From NCBI GenBank assembly GCA_022360315.1, contig JAKSDA010000032.1:1-46141 (forward strand): a DNA stretch of 46,141 nt, given 5' to 3'. A program made the position numbers and the translations under genes. A model generated the notes under the pieces. It was not told the origin of the DNA. It made no database searches and saw nothing but the letters and a program-made list of their open reading frames with translations. The stretch is from Pseudomonadota bacterium. GTDB lineage: Bacteria > Myxococcota_A > Polyangia > Haliangiales > Haliangiaceae. How positions within the stretch are numbered: the stretch's first letter is position 1; each line of letters begins with the position of its first letter. Below, one piece after another: positions 1 through 6,666 of this stretch.

Positions 1-153
1 GCGGGCTGGTCGGCCATAATGGGTACTTACTTGCGGGTCGCGGTACTTAGAGCCGGTCCAAAAACTCTCCGCGTCGCCAGAACGCCGATCCATCACCGCC
101 AGCGGGCTTGCTCGTCGGTCAAATACACCCAGTATTCTCCGCTCCTCGCGCAC
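1..153 (-). CDS. possible partial ORF running off the left edge
   Basis: One minus-strand frame stays open from about position 207 to the window edge, with possible starts GTG at 153 and ATG at 93. The peptide is charged (Asp, Arg and Glu rich) and resembles no family I know. No convincing ribosome binding site precedes either start, and the frame lies between the arms of the 17-bp inverted repeat. It could be the beginning of the next gene downstream of the sigma/anti-sigma pair or chance open sequence. Confidence is low. Confidence 0.2.
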   Translation of the reverse strand, partial: MREERRILGVFDRRASPLAVMDRRSGDAESFWTGSKYRDPQVSTHYGRPAR

Positions 154-209
154 CCACTGGCGGCGCGCCTCGTCGCTCTGGCTCGGTCCGAGGTTTTTGG
201 ACCGGCTCT
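49..209. repeat. 17-bp inverted-repeat pair, MITE-like
   Basis: A perfect 17-bp inverted repeat occupies 49-65 (AGAGCCGGTCCAAAAAC) and 193-209 (its exact reverse complement), with 127 bp between the arms. The right arm begins immediately at the stop codon of the anti-sigma factor gene. The arms could be the ends of a small non-autonomous element or the legs of a long-loop hairpin in the transcript. No transposase or clear target duplication is visible. The repeat is read directly; its nature is inference. Confidence 0.5.
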
Positions 210-1042
210 TAGCTGGCCTTGGCCAGCAGCGCGATGCGCTCGCGGCTGGATACCACCACGCCGCCGGGATTTTCGACCGTGATGGCAAATAGCGACGGTG
301 TGCGCACTGCCAGCCGGGCCGTGATGGGAATCACCACCTCGCTGACTCCGGCTGGAATGTCGAACACGCCACCGTCGACCGGATAGCGCTCGTCGCGGTT
401 TGGGTCGAAGATCCACAGTTGATACTGGAAGTCCTGGGGGTCGTTGGCCGACAGACCGCGGATGCGCATGTAGCCCTCCTGCTCGCTGTCGCTCCACACC
501 ACGTCGCCACTGGCGCCCTCGGCGGTGGCATCGTCGGTGGCCTGCCACGGCAGGATGACAGTATCGCCGGCCCGATTCAGAAGCCGGGCGCGCTGTTCAA
601 CCGGGTTGACGTCGGCAATGGTTGGCTCCGGGATTCCACTGCTGCCCGGGGCCTGAGAGAGCCACAGAAATAGAATGACTGCGGCCGCGCAGGTGGCAGC
701 AACGGCGACGTAGACCGGCCATCGGCTCGACCCGGCCGGCCGGCTCTCGGATGCCGATTCCCTGCCGGCAAAAAACGCCCTGGCGTCATTCCTGAGCCGT
801 TGCTCGAGCAGCTCCGACGGTTTTTCGGGCTTGTCGAGCAAGGCCAGGTGCACCGCGGCAGCAGCCAGATCGTAGCTGATATCATCCTGGGCCTCGCCGA
901 GTTGTGTCAGTTCGCTTTGTTCGAGCCGGTCCAGGCCCTCGGTGGCGCGATCGGCGAGCAGCAGCTCGCGCCGGCTTTGGCCCGGGCCATCCCCGCCCTG
1001 GCCAGGAATGTCACCCTTGTTGTTCGGGTCGTCGATGGTCAC
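209..1042 (-). CDS. RskA-type anti-sigma factor
   Basis: This 277-aa single-pass membrane protein should hold the neighbouring ECF sigma factor at the inner membrane. The first ~100 residues are an acidic, helical cytoplasmic region without the HxxxCxxC zinc motif. A transmembrane segment lies at about residues 109-128. The rest is a periplasmic RskA C-terminal type domain, recognisable by the run around 'QYQLWIFDP', then 'VDGGVFDI', 'FAITVENPGG' and a terminal 'LLAKAS'. The GTG start at 1042 overlaps the sigma factor stop as GTGA, so the two are translationally coupled. The RskA family normally releases its sigma factor after regulated proteolysis. The inducing signal cannot be read from the sequence. 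The membership call is firm; the exact partner is inferred from the overlap. Confidence 0.9.
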   Translation of the reverse strand: MTIDDPNNKGDIPGQGGDGPGQSRRELLLADRATEGLDRLEQSELTQLGEAQDDISYDLAAAAVHLALLDKPEKPSELLEQRLRNDARAFFAGRESASESRPAGSSRWPVYVAVAATCAAAVILFLWLSQAPGSSGIPEPTIADVNPVEQRARLLNRAGDTVILPWQATDDATAEGASGDVVWSDSEQEGYMRIRGLSANDPQDFQYQLWIFDPNRDERYPVDGGVFDIPAGVSEVVIPITARLAVRTPSLFAITVENPGGVVVSSRERIALLAKAS

Positions 1043-1623
1043 GACGCGCTTCTCCTCGCACGGTCGCTCACAGCAGGTGGCGACAGGCGTTTGCGTACCA
1101 GGGCCAGGGCACGCCGCACGTGTGATTTCACTGTACCCAGGGGCAAGGCCATGGCCTCGGCGATCTCGCTATGACTCATGCCGTGATAGACGGACAGCTC
1201 GAGAGCGCGGCGCTGATCGTCGGCGAGTTCGTTCATTGCATTGGCCGCGATGGATGCCTCGGCGCTGCGCTCGATATAATGGCGACCCTGCTCGCTGGGC
1301 GTGACGATGCGCTCGAGTTCGTCCATGGTGGGTTTGCGCCGGGAGGCGCGCAGGTGGTCGATGAGGCGTCGGCGGGCGATCATGGCGACAAAGGTACGTT
1401 CGGAGGCAATGGCTGGATCGTAGCGCCCGGCATTCTTCCACAGGGCGATGAAGATCTCTTGCACCGCGTCTTCGGCCTCGCTGCGCGTGGCCGACATGGA
1501 CAGTGCCATGGACCAGACCATGGCACTGTACTGAGAGATGCACTGCTTGACCGCGGCCTGGTCGCCGCGGGCGACTCTAGCCAGGACCGACGAGCCCGGG
1601 CCCGAGGAGGCCACATTGGTCAC
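1039..1623 (-). CDS. ECF-family RNA polymerase sigma factor
   Basis: This 194-aa extracytoplasmic-function sigma factor has region 2 around 'EDAVQEIFIALWKNAGRYDP' followed by an 'IARRRLIDHLR' segment. Region 4 is a helix-turn-helix ('SHSEIAEAMALPLGTVKSHV'). There is no region 1.1 or 3. I chose the GTG at 1623 because the frame upstream, open to 1698, encodes a hydrophobic stretch foreign to the family. The gene overlaps the RskA-type anti-sigma gene by 4 bases and lies just downstream of a decayed fasciclin gene on the same strand. That order recalls SigK-type loci, so fasciclin-domain secreted proteins are a plausible regulon. The exact start remains uncertain. Confidence 0.9.
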   Translation of the reverse strand: MTNVASSGPGSSVLARVARGDQAAVKQCISQYSAMVWSMALSMSATRSEAEDAVQEIFIALWKNAGRYDPAIASERTFVAMIARRRLIDHLRASRRKPTMDELERIVTPSEQGRHYIERSAEASIAANAMNELADDQRRALELSVYHGMSHSEIAEAMALPLGTVKSHVRRALALVRKRLSPPAVSDRARRSAS

Positions 1624-1770
1624 TGCCAGGCACGACGACGCCAGGCGGGCGGCCTGTAGGCCCCATGCGACAAACGAGAGTATCCAGAGCAAGATCACGG
1701 ACAGTACAAGGGCTTGAGGGATGAAGAGTACTCGAAGCCGTGCCGGGAGTACGAATTTGCCGGGAAATTA

Positions 1771-2060
1771 TTATTCGATGCTGGCCAGGCGAGCAAATGC
1801 CTCGTCAGTCGGTGCAAAGACGGTGAACGGTCCGTTGCCGCGCAGGACATCGTTGAGATTGGCGGCGTCGAGAGCAGCCAGAAGGGTCATGAACGTACCC
1901 GCTCGCTGACCGCGGTATCGACGATGTCGGGCTGCGCTGAATGACTGGCGGTGGTCGCATGGGCTGAGCTGCTGCCGCAGTCACCAGCGTGAGAAGGTGT
2001 ATGCGCGACGACAACCGCAGCACACAAAGCGGGGACGGATACTACGTGTTTGGTTGCCAT
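1771..2060 (-). pseudogene. frameshifted, truncated fasciclin (FAS1) domain protein
   Basis: The ATG at 2060 opens a signal-peptide-like sequence ('ALCAAVVVAHTPSHA') and then reads '[11 protein letters not shown]' before a premature TGA at 1889-1887. Skipping two bases near 1903-1904 restores the FAS1 consensus: '[16 protein letters not shown]', then '[20 protein letters not shown]', then 'ARLASIE' and TAA at 1773-1771. FAS1 domains are usually about 130 residues, and only the first ~45 remain. The gene is therefore both frameshifted and 3'-truncated. It would have encoded a secreted or cell-surface adhesion protein. It sits directly upstream of, and co-directional with, an ECF sigma/RskA pair, as expected for a target or partner of that system. 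The frameshift could be a sequencing error, but the truncation would remain. Confidence 0.8.
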
Positions 2061-2129
2061 GCTCGGCTATTCGCCGGCCAGTGGTGAACGGATGCAGGGC
2101 ATGACGAATTTTTTTCCCCGCCTTCTCGC

Positions 2130-2369
2130 TCATCCTTGCTGGCACAGGCGTTCCCTTGCCGACGATCTACGGTCACTCCACGCCGTGACCGGAACTCGAT
2201 CGCCAAAAAAGCGATCCGCGAAGTTCGGGGAGCCGAGCACGGCCTTCAGGGGACCGAAGGCCGTGTCGTCCCCAAACATGAAATAGATCGGCTTGTCGGC
2301 AGCTCTAGCCAAGAGACGAAGACCGATGACATACAGCAACTTGTCGAGGGTCGTTATCGGATCATTCAT
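2130..2369 (-). CDS. small hypothetical protein
   Basis: A 79-aa frame starts at ATG 2369 ('MNDPITTLDKLLYVIGLRLL') and continues with 'ADKPIYFMFGDDTAFGPLKA' and 'SPNFADRFFGDRVPVTAW'. Third codon positions are strongly G/C-biased and the composition is protein-like, which supports coding. I do not recognise a family. It lies alone between the FAS1 remnant and the purine operon, which runs the other way. The frame stays open upstream past 2369, so a longer product cannot be excluded, but that extension is compositionally poor. No ribosome binding site stands out. Confidence 0.4.
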   Translation of the reverse strand: MNDPITTLDKLLYVIGLRLLARAADKPIYFMFGDDTAFGPLKAVLGSPNFADRFFGDRVPVTAWSDRRSSARERLCQQG

Positions 2370-2454
2370 GCGTTCGCTTCGATTCCAGCAGCGGGGCGAG
2401 GAGAAACTCCTGCTACAGGTGGCAAGCAGGATGGTGTAAACATTCGGTCTGCCC

Positions 2455-3855
2455 ATGGACGGACTCAGCGCCCTTGAAGACGCCCTGCGTCGCGACTTCA
2501 GCCTTCTGCAGTTTCCCACCCGCAGCTGGGTCAAGCCCCGCGAGAGCAGGGACGGTCGGCCGATCAGCAACGTGCTCATCGTCGGCGCAGGGCAGGGAGG
2601 ACTCGCGCTGGCCGCGGGGCTCGCCCGCGAAAAGGTCGACCGTGTTGTCATCCTCGACCAGAATCCACTCGACCACGCAGGGCCCTGGTTGACCTTTGCC
2701 CGCATGCATACCTTGCGCACGCCCAAGCACGTGACCGGGCCCGACCTCGGCTTGCCCAACCTCACGATTCAAGCCTGGTACGAAGCTCAACATGGATCCG
2801 GAGCGTGGCAGAGCATGGAATTGATTCCCAAAGAAACCTGGGCTGCCTATCTGGCGTGGTATCGCCAGGTTCTCGAACTCGACGTGCGGGCAGAGACCAG
2901 GGTGCTCAAGATCAACTGGTCAGCTGGGGAGAACGCCTTTGAAGTGGTGGCCCGGTCGGGCGGTGTCATGCAGACTCACCTGGCCCGCCGGGTGGTGCTT
3001 TCGACTGGAATCGAGGGCTCGGGCAGCTGGCATGTGCCCGGGTTTATCCGCGACGCGCTGCCCTCTCACCTCTACGCTCATACCCGGGACGACATCGACT
3101 TTGCCGCGCTTGCCGGCAAGCGCGTGGGCGTACTGGGAGCGGGCGCCTCTGCCTTTGACAATGCCTCGGTGGCACTCGAGCACGGCGCCGCCGAGGTCCG
3201 TTTGTTCTTTCGCCGCGACGAGCTGGTCAAGGTCAATCCCTATCGGTGGGCCGAGTTCGTCGGGTTCTTGAAGCACCACGGCGACCTGAGTGATGCCGAC
3301 CGCTGGCGCTTTGTCCGCCAGATCATTCGCATGGGACAGCTGCCCCCCGCCGACACCTATGCGCGGGCTTGCCGACATGAGCGCTTCCATCTGCAGCCCG
3401 GCAGTCCGTGGCAACAGGTCGAGTCGCTCGGCAACGCCCTCAGAGTCGAAACGCCCAGGGGAACGTTCGAGCTCGATTTTGCCATTGTCGGCACAGGCTT
3501 TATCACCGACCTCTCCACGCGCCCGGAGCTGGGTGACATTTACCAGCACATGGCGCTTTGGGCCGACCGCTACACGCCACCCCCAGGCGAGGAACACGCC
3601 GACCTCGCTCGCCATCCCTACCTCGGCGCGGGCTTCGAGTTCACCGAAAAGAACCCGGGCAGTGCGCCGTGGCTGCGCTATCTCTACAACTACACCTTTG
3701 GATGCTTGCTCTCGCTCGGCTTTGGTGGAGCGAGCATCTCGGGCATGAAGTACTCGGTACCACGACTCATCGCCGCACTGACCAGGTCATTGTTTGAAGA
3801 GGATAAGGACCACTTCTTCGCGTCTCTGGTCAACTTCGAGCAACGCGAGTTCTAG
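2455..3855 (+). CDS. FAD/NAD(P)-binding oxidoreductase at head of purine operon
   Basis: This 466-aa flavoprotein resembles class B (FMO-like) monooxygenases. It has an N-terminal FAD-binding GxGxxG at residues 44-49 ('VLIVGAGQGGLALA') and a second dinucleotide-binding motif near 224-232 ('RVGVLGAGASAFDNA'). A late 'AIVGTGF' is typical of pyridine-nucleotide/FAD oxidoreductases. No signal peptide or membrane segment is seen. It is the first gene of a tight operon, with allantoinase starting 2 bases after its stop, so it should act on purine breakdown. No uricase gene is visible, so oxidation of urate or a related purine intermediate is a reasonable hypothesis. Known flavin urate hydroxylases (HpxO, HpyO) belong to a different flavoprotein group, so the substrate is unproven. 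Confidence 0.85.
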   Translation: MDGLSALEDALRRDFSLLQFPTRSWVKPRESRDGRPISNVLIVGAGQGGLALAAGLAREKVDRVVILDQNPLDHAGPWLTFARMHTLRTPKHVTGPDLGLPNLTIQAWYEAQHGSGAWQSMELIPKETWAAYLAWYRQVLELDVRAETRVLKINWSAGENAFEVVARSGGVMQTHLARRVVLSTGIEGSGSWHVPGFIRDALPSHLYAHTRDDIDFAALAGKRVGVLGAGASAFDNASVALEHGAAEVRLFFRRDELVKVNPYRWAEFVGFLKHHGDLSDADRWRFVRQIIRMGQLPPADTYARACRHERFHLQPGSPWQQVESLGNALRVETPRGTFELDFAIVGTGFITDLSTRPELGDIYQHMALWADRYTPPPGEEHADLARHPYLGAGFEFTEKNPGSAPWLRYLYNYTFGCLLSLGFGGASISGMKYSVPRLIAALTRSLFEEDKDHFFASLVNFEQREF

Positions 3856-3857
3856 CT

Positions 3858-5204
3858 ATGCGGCAGGCGATCACGAGCGAGCGTGTGGTGGTGGGTGACG
3901 AGCTCCGCCCGGCTGCAGTGATCTTCGAAGACGAGCGCATCGTGGACGTGGCCCGGCCAGACGAGGTCGACCGCTCGATCCGTGTGCACGATGTCGGCAC
4001 CGCCGTGGTGATGGCTGGACTCGTCGATACCCATGTCCACGTCAACGAACCCGGCCGCACCGAGTGGGAGGGGTTTGTCACTGCGACCCGAGCTGCATTG
4101 GCGGGGGGAGTCACAACCCTGGTCGATATGCCGCTCAATTGTATACCGGTAACCGTCGACGCATCTGCACTGGCCACCAAACTCGCCGCGTGTGACGGCG
4201 AGCTCGCGGCCGACGTGGGTTTTTGGGGTGGGGTGATTCCGGGCAACGCAGGCGAACTCGAGGGTATGGCCCAGGCCGGGGTGCTCGGCTGCAAGGCGTT
4301 CATGATCGATTCGGGCATCGACGAGTTTCCCCGCTCGAACGAACAGGACCTGCGCACCGCAATGACCCGCCTGCACTCGCTGGGGCTGCCTCTTCTCGTC
4401 CACGCGGAACTGGAGCTCGAAGCAGAGGTGCAAGAGCCCGATCCGCGCAAGTATCTCGGCTATCTGCAGTCGCGCCCGGCCGCATGGGAAGACGCCGCGA
4501 TCGCCCTGCTCATCGAGCTCTGCCGCGAGACCAGGTGTCACGTCCATATCGTGCACCTGTCCTCCGCAGGCTCGGTCCCACAGCTTCGCGCGGCCAGAGC
4601 TGAGGGATTGCCCATCACAGTCGAGACCTGCGCGCACTACCTGTGCTTCAGCGCGGAGCAGATCCCGGACGGGGCAACCCACTTCAAATGCGCGCCACCG
4701 ATCCGCGAGCAGGCCAACCGCGAACGCTTGTGGGCAGCGCTCGACGAAGGAGTGATCGATTTTGTCGTGACCGATCATTCACCCTGTACCCCACACCTGA
4801 AAAAACCGGAACTCGGCGATTTCCACGACGCCTGGGGGGGAATCGCGTCGCTGCAACTCGGCCTGTCCAGCGTGTGGAGCCACGCCGAGCCGCGCGGGGT
4901 GAAACTGCCGGCCCTGAGTAACTGGTTGAGCGCCGCACCAGCGCACTTTGCCGGATTAAGCGATCGCAAGGGCCAGCTGGCCAGAGGCCGGGATGCGGAT
5001 ATCGTGGTGTGGGATCCGGACGCGAGCAAAACCCTCGGCGCAGATGACCTGCATTTTCGCCACAAGGTCTCGCCTTATATTGGGCAACCCCTGCGCGGAC
5101 AGGTGCTGCAAACCTGGTTGCGTGGCCTGTGTGTCTACCAGGGGGGCGAGTTTGTCACCAGTCCAACCGGCAAAAGCCTGCTCGGACGCGGCCCGGCACG
5201 GTGA
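3858..5204 (+). CDS. allB: allantoinase
   Basis: This 448-aa cytosolic enzyme of the cyclic amidohydrolase (dihydroorotase-like) family opens the hydantoin ring of allantoin to give allantoate. The binuclear metal site is intact: H59 and H61 ('GLVDTHVHVNEPG'), the carboxylated lysine K146 ('GCKAFM'), H182 ('LLVHAELE'), H233 ('HIVHLSS') and D306 ('VVTDHSPC'). The length matches E. coli AllB. It lies 2 bases downstream of the flavoprotein gene and 10 bases upstream of allantoicase, which supplies the next step. The assignment is secure from motifs and context. Confidence 0.96.
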   Translation: MRQAITSERVVVGDELRPAAVIFEDERIVDVARPDEVDRSIRVHDVGTAVVMAGLVDTHVHVNEPGRTEWEGFVTATRAALAGGVTTLVDMPLNCIPVTVDASALATKLAACDGELAADVGFWGGVIPGNAGELEGMAQAGVLGCKAFMIDSGIDEFPRSNEQDLRTAMTRLHSLGLPLLVHAELELEAEVQEPDPRKYLGYLQSRPAAWEDAAIALLIELCRETRCHVHIVHLSSAGSVPQLRAARAEGLPITVETCAHYLCFSAEQIPDGATHFKCAPPIREQANRERLWAALDEGVIDFVVTDHSPCTPHLKKPELGDFHDAWGGIASLQLGLSSVWSHAEPRGVKLPALSNWLSAAPAHFAGLSDRKGQLARGRDADIVVWDPDASKTLGADDLHFRHKVSPYIGQPLRGQVLQTWLRGLCVYQGGEFVTSPTGKSLLGRGPAR

Positions 5205-5214
5205 AAGAATCGCC

Positions 5215-6300
5215 ATGAAACACGACTCTGCCGTTGATTTCGCCACTCTGGTCAACCTTGCCGACGAGCAACTGGGCGCGCGGGCACTCGCGACCAGCGA
5301 TGACTTTTTTGCATCGATGCACAATCTTCTCCGGCCCGGGCGCGGAGAGTTCGATCCCGATGCCTATACCGAACGCGGCAAGCTCATGGACGGATGGGAG
5401 AGCCGCCGCAAGCGTGAACCCGGCCACGACTGGTGCCTCATCCTGCTGGGCGTGCCGGGGATCGTTCGCCTCTTCGACATCGATACCAATCACTTTATGG
5501 GCAATCATCCCCCCTATGCCTCGGTCGAGGGAACCAGCGCCGCACCGGATGCAAGTGTCGAAGAACTGGCCCAGGTGGCGTGGCGCGAGCTTTTGGGCCA
5601 GGTGCCTCTGCGAGCGGGTTCGCAGAACATCTTTCCCGCCCGCGGCGACCATGCGGTCAGCCATCTTCGTCTCAACATCTTTCCCGATGGCGGAGTGGCC
5701 CGGTTTCGGGCCCATGGCGACGTGCGACCGCGCTGGCTGCCGCCCGGGCCAGACGACCTGCTAGACGAGCATCTGCTGCCCGGCGAAGTCGATCTCGCCA
5801 GTGTCTGCAACGGCGCTCTGGCGCTGGCGTGTTCTGACAGCTTTTTTGGCCCGATGAACAATCTCATCGCCCCTGATCGCTCGGAAAATATGGCTGGCGG
5901 ATGGGAAACCCGCCGCCGCCGGGGCCCGGGCAGCGACTGGATCGTCGTGCGTCTCGGCGCACCTGGCCGCGTCGGCATGGTCGAGTTCGATACCAACTTT
6001 TTCAAGGGCAATTATCCCGATAGCGTCTTGCTCGAAGGCATATTGGCCCCGGATGCCCGGCTCACCGAGCTGGTCGGCCTGGACGAGACGCGAGCACTGG
6101 ACGCGTGGAAGCCCATTGTGCCGCAGACCAAACTTCAGGCCCACCACCGCCATTTTTTCCGCGATACACTGGCCGACCGCGGCCCCTTTTCGCACGTGCG
6201 TATGACGATCTTTCCCGACGGTGGAGTCAGTCGGCTCCGGGTATTTGGCACACGTGTTGGCCCGGCCGGGCGGCCGGCGGTTCAATCGGAGAAACCATGA
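5215..6300 (+). CDS. alc: allantoicase
   Basis: This 361-aa protein contains two internally homologous allantoicase domains. The first spans about residues 15-165 ('SDDFFASMHNLL', 'DGWESRRKREPGHDWCLILLG', 'IDTNHFMGN'). The second spans about 190-350 ('SDSFFGPMNNLI', 'GGWETRRRRGPGSDWIVVRLG', 'FDTNFFKGNYPD'). Each ends with an 'IFPDGGV' signature. The enzyme hydrolyses allantoate to ureidoglycolate and urea. I chose ATG 5215, preceded by GAAAGAA, because the frame upstream to 4993 is only a shadow of the allantoinase gene. The last codons lie in the first copy of a 20-bp tandem duplication that also contains the next gene's start region. Confidence 0.95.
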   Translation: MKHDSAVDFATLVNLADEQLGARALATSDDFFASMHNLLRPGRGEFDPDAYTERGKLMDGWESRRKREPGHDWCLILLGVPGIVRLFDIDTNHFMGNHPPYASVEGTSAAPDASVEELAQVAWRELLGQVPLRAGSQNIFPARGDHAVSHLRLNIFPDGGVARFRAHGDVRPRWLPPGPDDLLDEHLLPGEVDLASVCNGALALACSDSFFGPMNNLIAPDRSENMAGGWETRRRRGPGSDWIVVRLGAPGRVGMVEFDTNFFKGNYPDSVLLEGILAPDARLTELVGLDETRALDAWKPIVPQTKLQAHHRHFFRDTLADRGPFSHVRMTIFPDGGVSRLRVFGTRVGPAGRPAVQSEKP

Positions 6301-6321
6301 GCCAATCGGAGAAACCATGAG
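6282..6321 (+). repeat. 20-bp tandem duplication at the alc/hiuH junction
   Basis: The 20-mer CAATCGGAGAAACCATGAGC occurs twice in tandem, at 6282-6301 and 6302-6321. Each copy holds a GGAG ribosome binding site and an ATG. The first ATG (6297) overlaps the allantoicase stop as ATGA and would encode only MSQSEKP before TGA. The second ATG (6317) opens the hydroxyisourate hydrolase gene. The duplication evidently moved a once-overlapping start 20 bases downstream. Confidence 0.9.
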
Positions 6322-6661
6322 CAGTCCCATCACCACGCACGTTCTCGACACCGCACTCGGTTCGCCAGCCCAGCAGCTTCACATTTGTCTCGATCGCGTG
6401 CTCGACGATGGCTCTCTCGAAAGGGTCGCCCGCGGGGCGACCAACCAGGACGGCCGCATCACCGACCTGATGGAGCCCGGGCAGCTGCACCCGGGCATCT
6501 ATCAGATGACCTTTGAAACCGCTGCCTACTTTGAACGCACGGGGCGCGAGTATTTCTATCCACAGGTGGATGTTCGCTTTTGGATCAAAAATGCCGACGA
6601 GCACTACCACGTTCCGCTCTTGCTCAGTCCGTTCGGGTTTTCCACCTACCGGGGGAGCTAG
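6317..6661 (+). CDS. hiuH: 5-hydroxyisourate hydrolase (transthyretin-like)
   Basis: This 114-aa enzyme hydrolyses 5-hydroxyisourate to OHCU in the step after urate oxidation. The family landmarks are present: H8 in 'THVLDTALG', R47 in 'GRITD', H98 in 'YHVPLLLSPFGFSTY' and the C-terminal YRGS tetrapeptide at 111-114, which separates these enzymes from vertebrate transthyretin. There is no signal peptide, so it should be cytosolic. The start at 6317 uses the second copy of the 20-bp duplication, where GGAG lies 6 bases upstream. Its presence implies that urate is oxidised in this organism, yet neither a classical uricase nor OHCU decarboxylase is in the window. Confidence 0.96.
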   Translation: MSSPITTHVLDTALGSPAQQLHICLDRVLDDGSLERVARGATNQDGRITDLMEPGQLHPGIYQMTFETAAYFERTGREYFYPQVDVRFWIKNADEHYHVPLLLSPFGFSTYRGS

Positions 6662-6666
6662 CCACC

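Noticed and set aside
2136..2448. Plus-strand frame opposite the small gene at 2130-2369
   Set aside because: Less protein-like than the minus strand, no ribosome binding site and no recognisable motif.
4993..5214. Longer allantoicase reading frame starting inside the allantoinase gene
   Set aside because: This stretch is out-of-frame allantoinase sequence with no allantoicase homology; ATG 5215 has a GAAAGAA just upstream.
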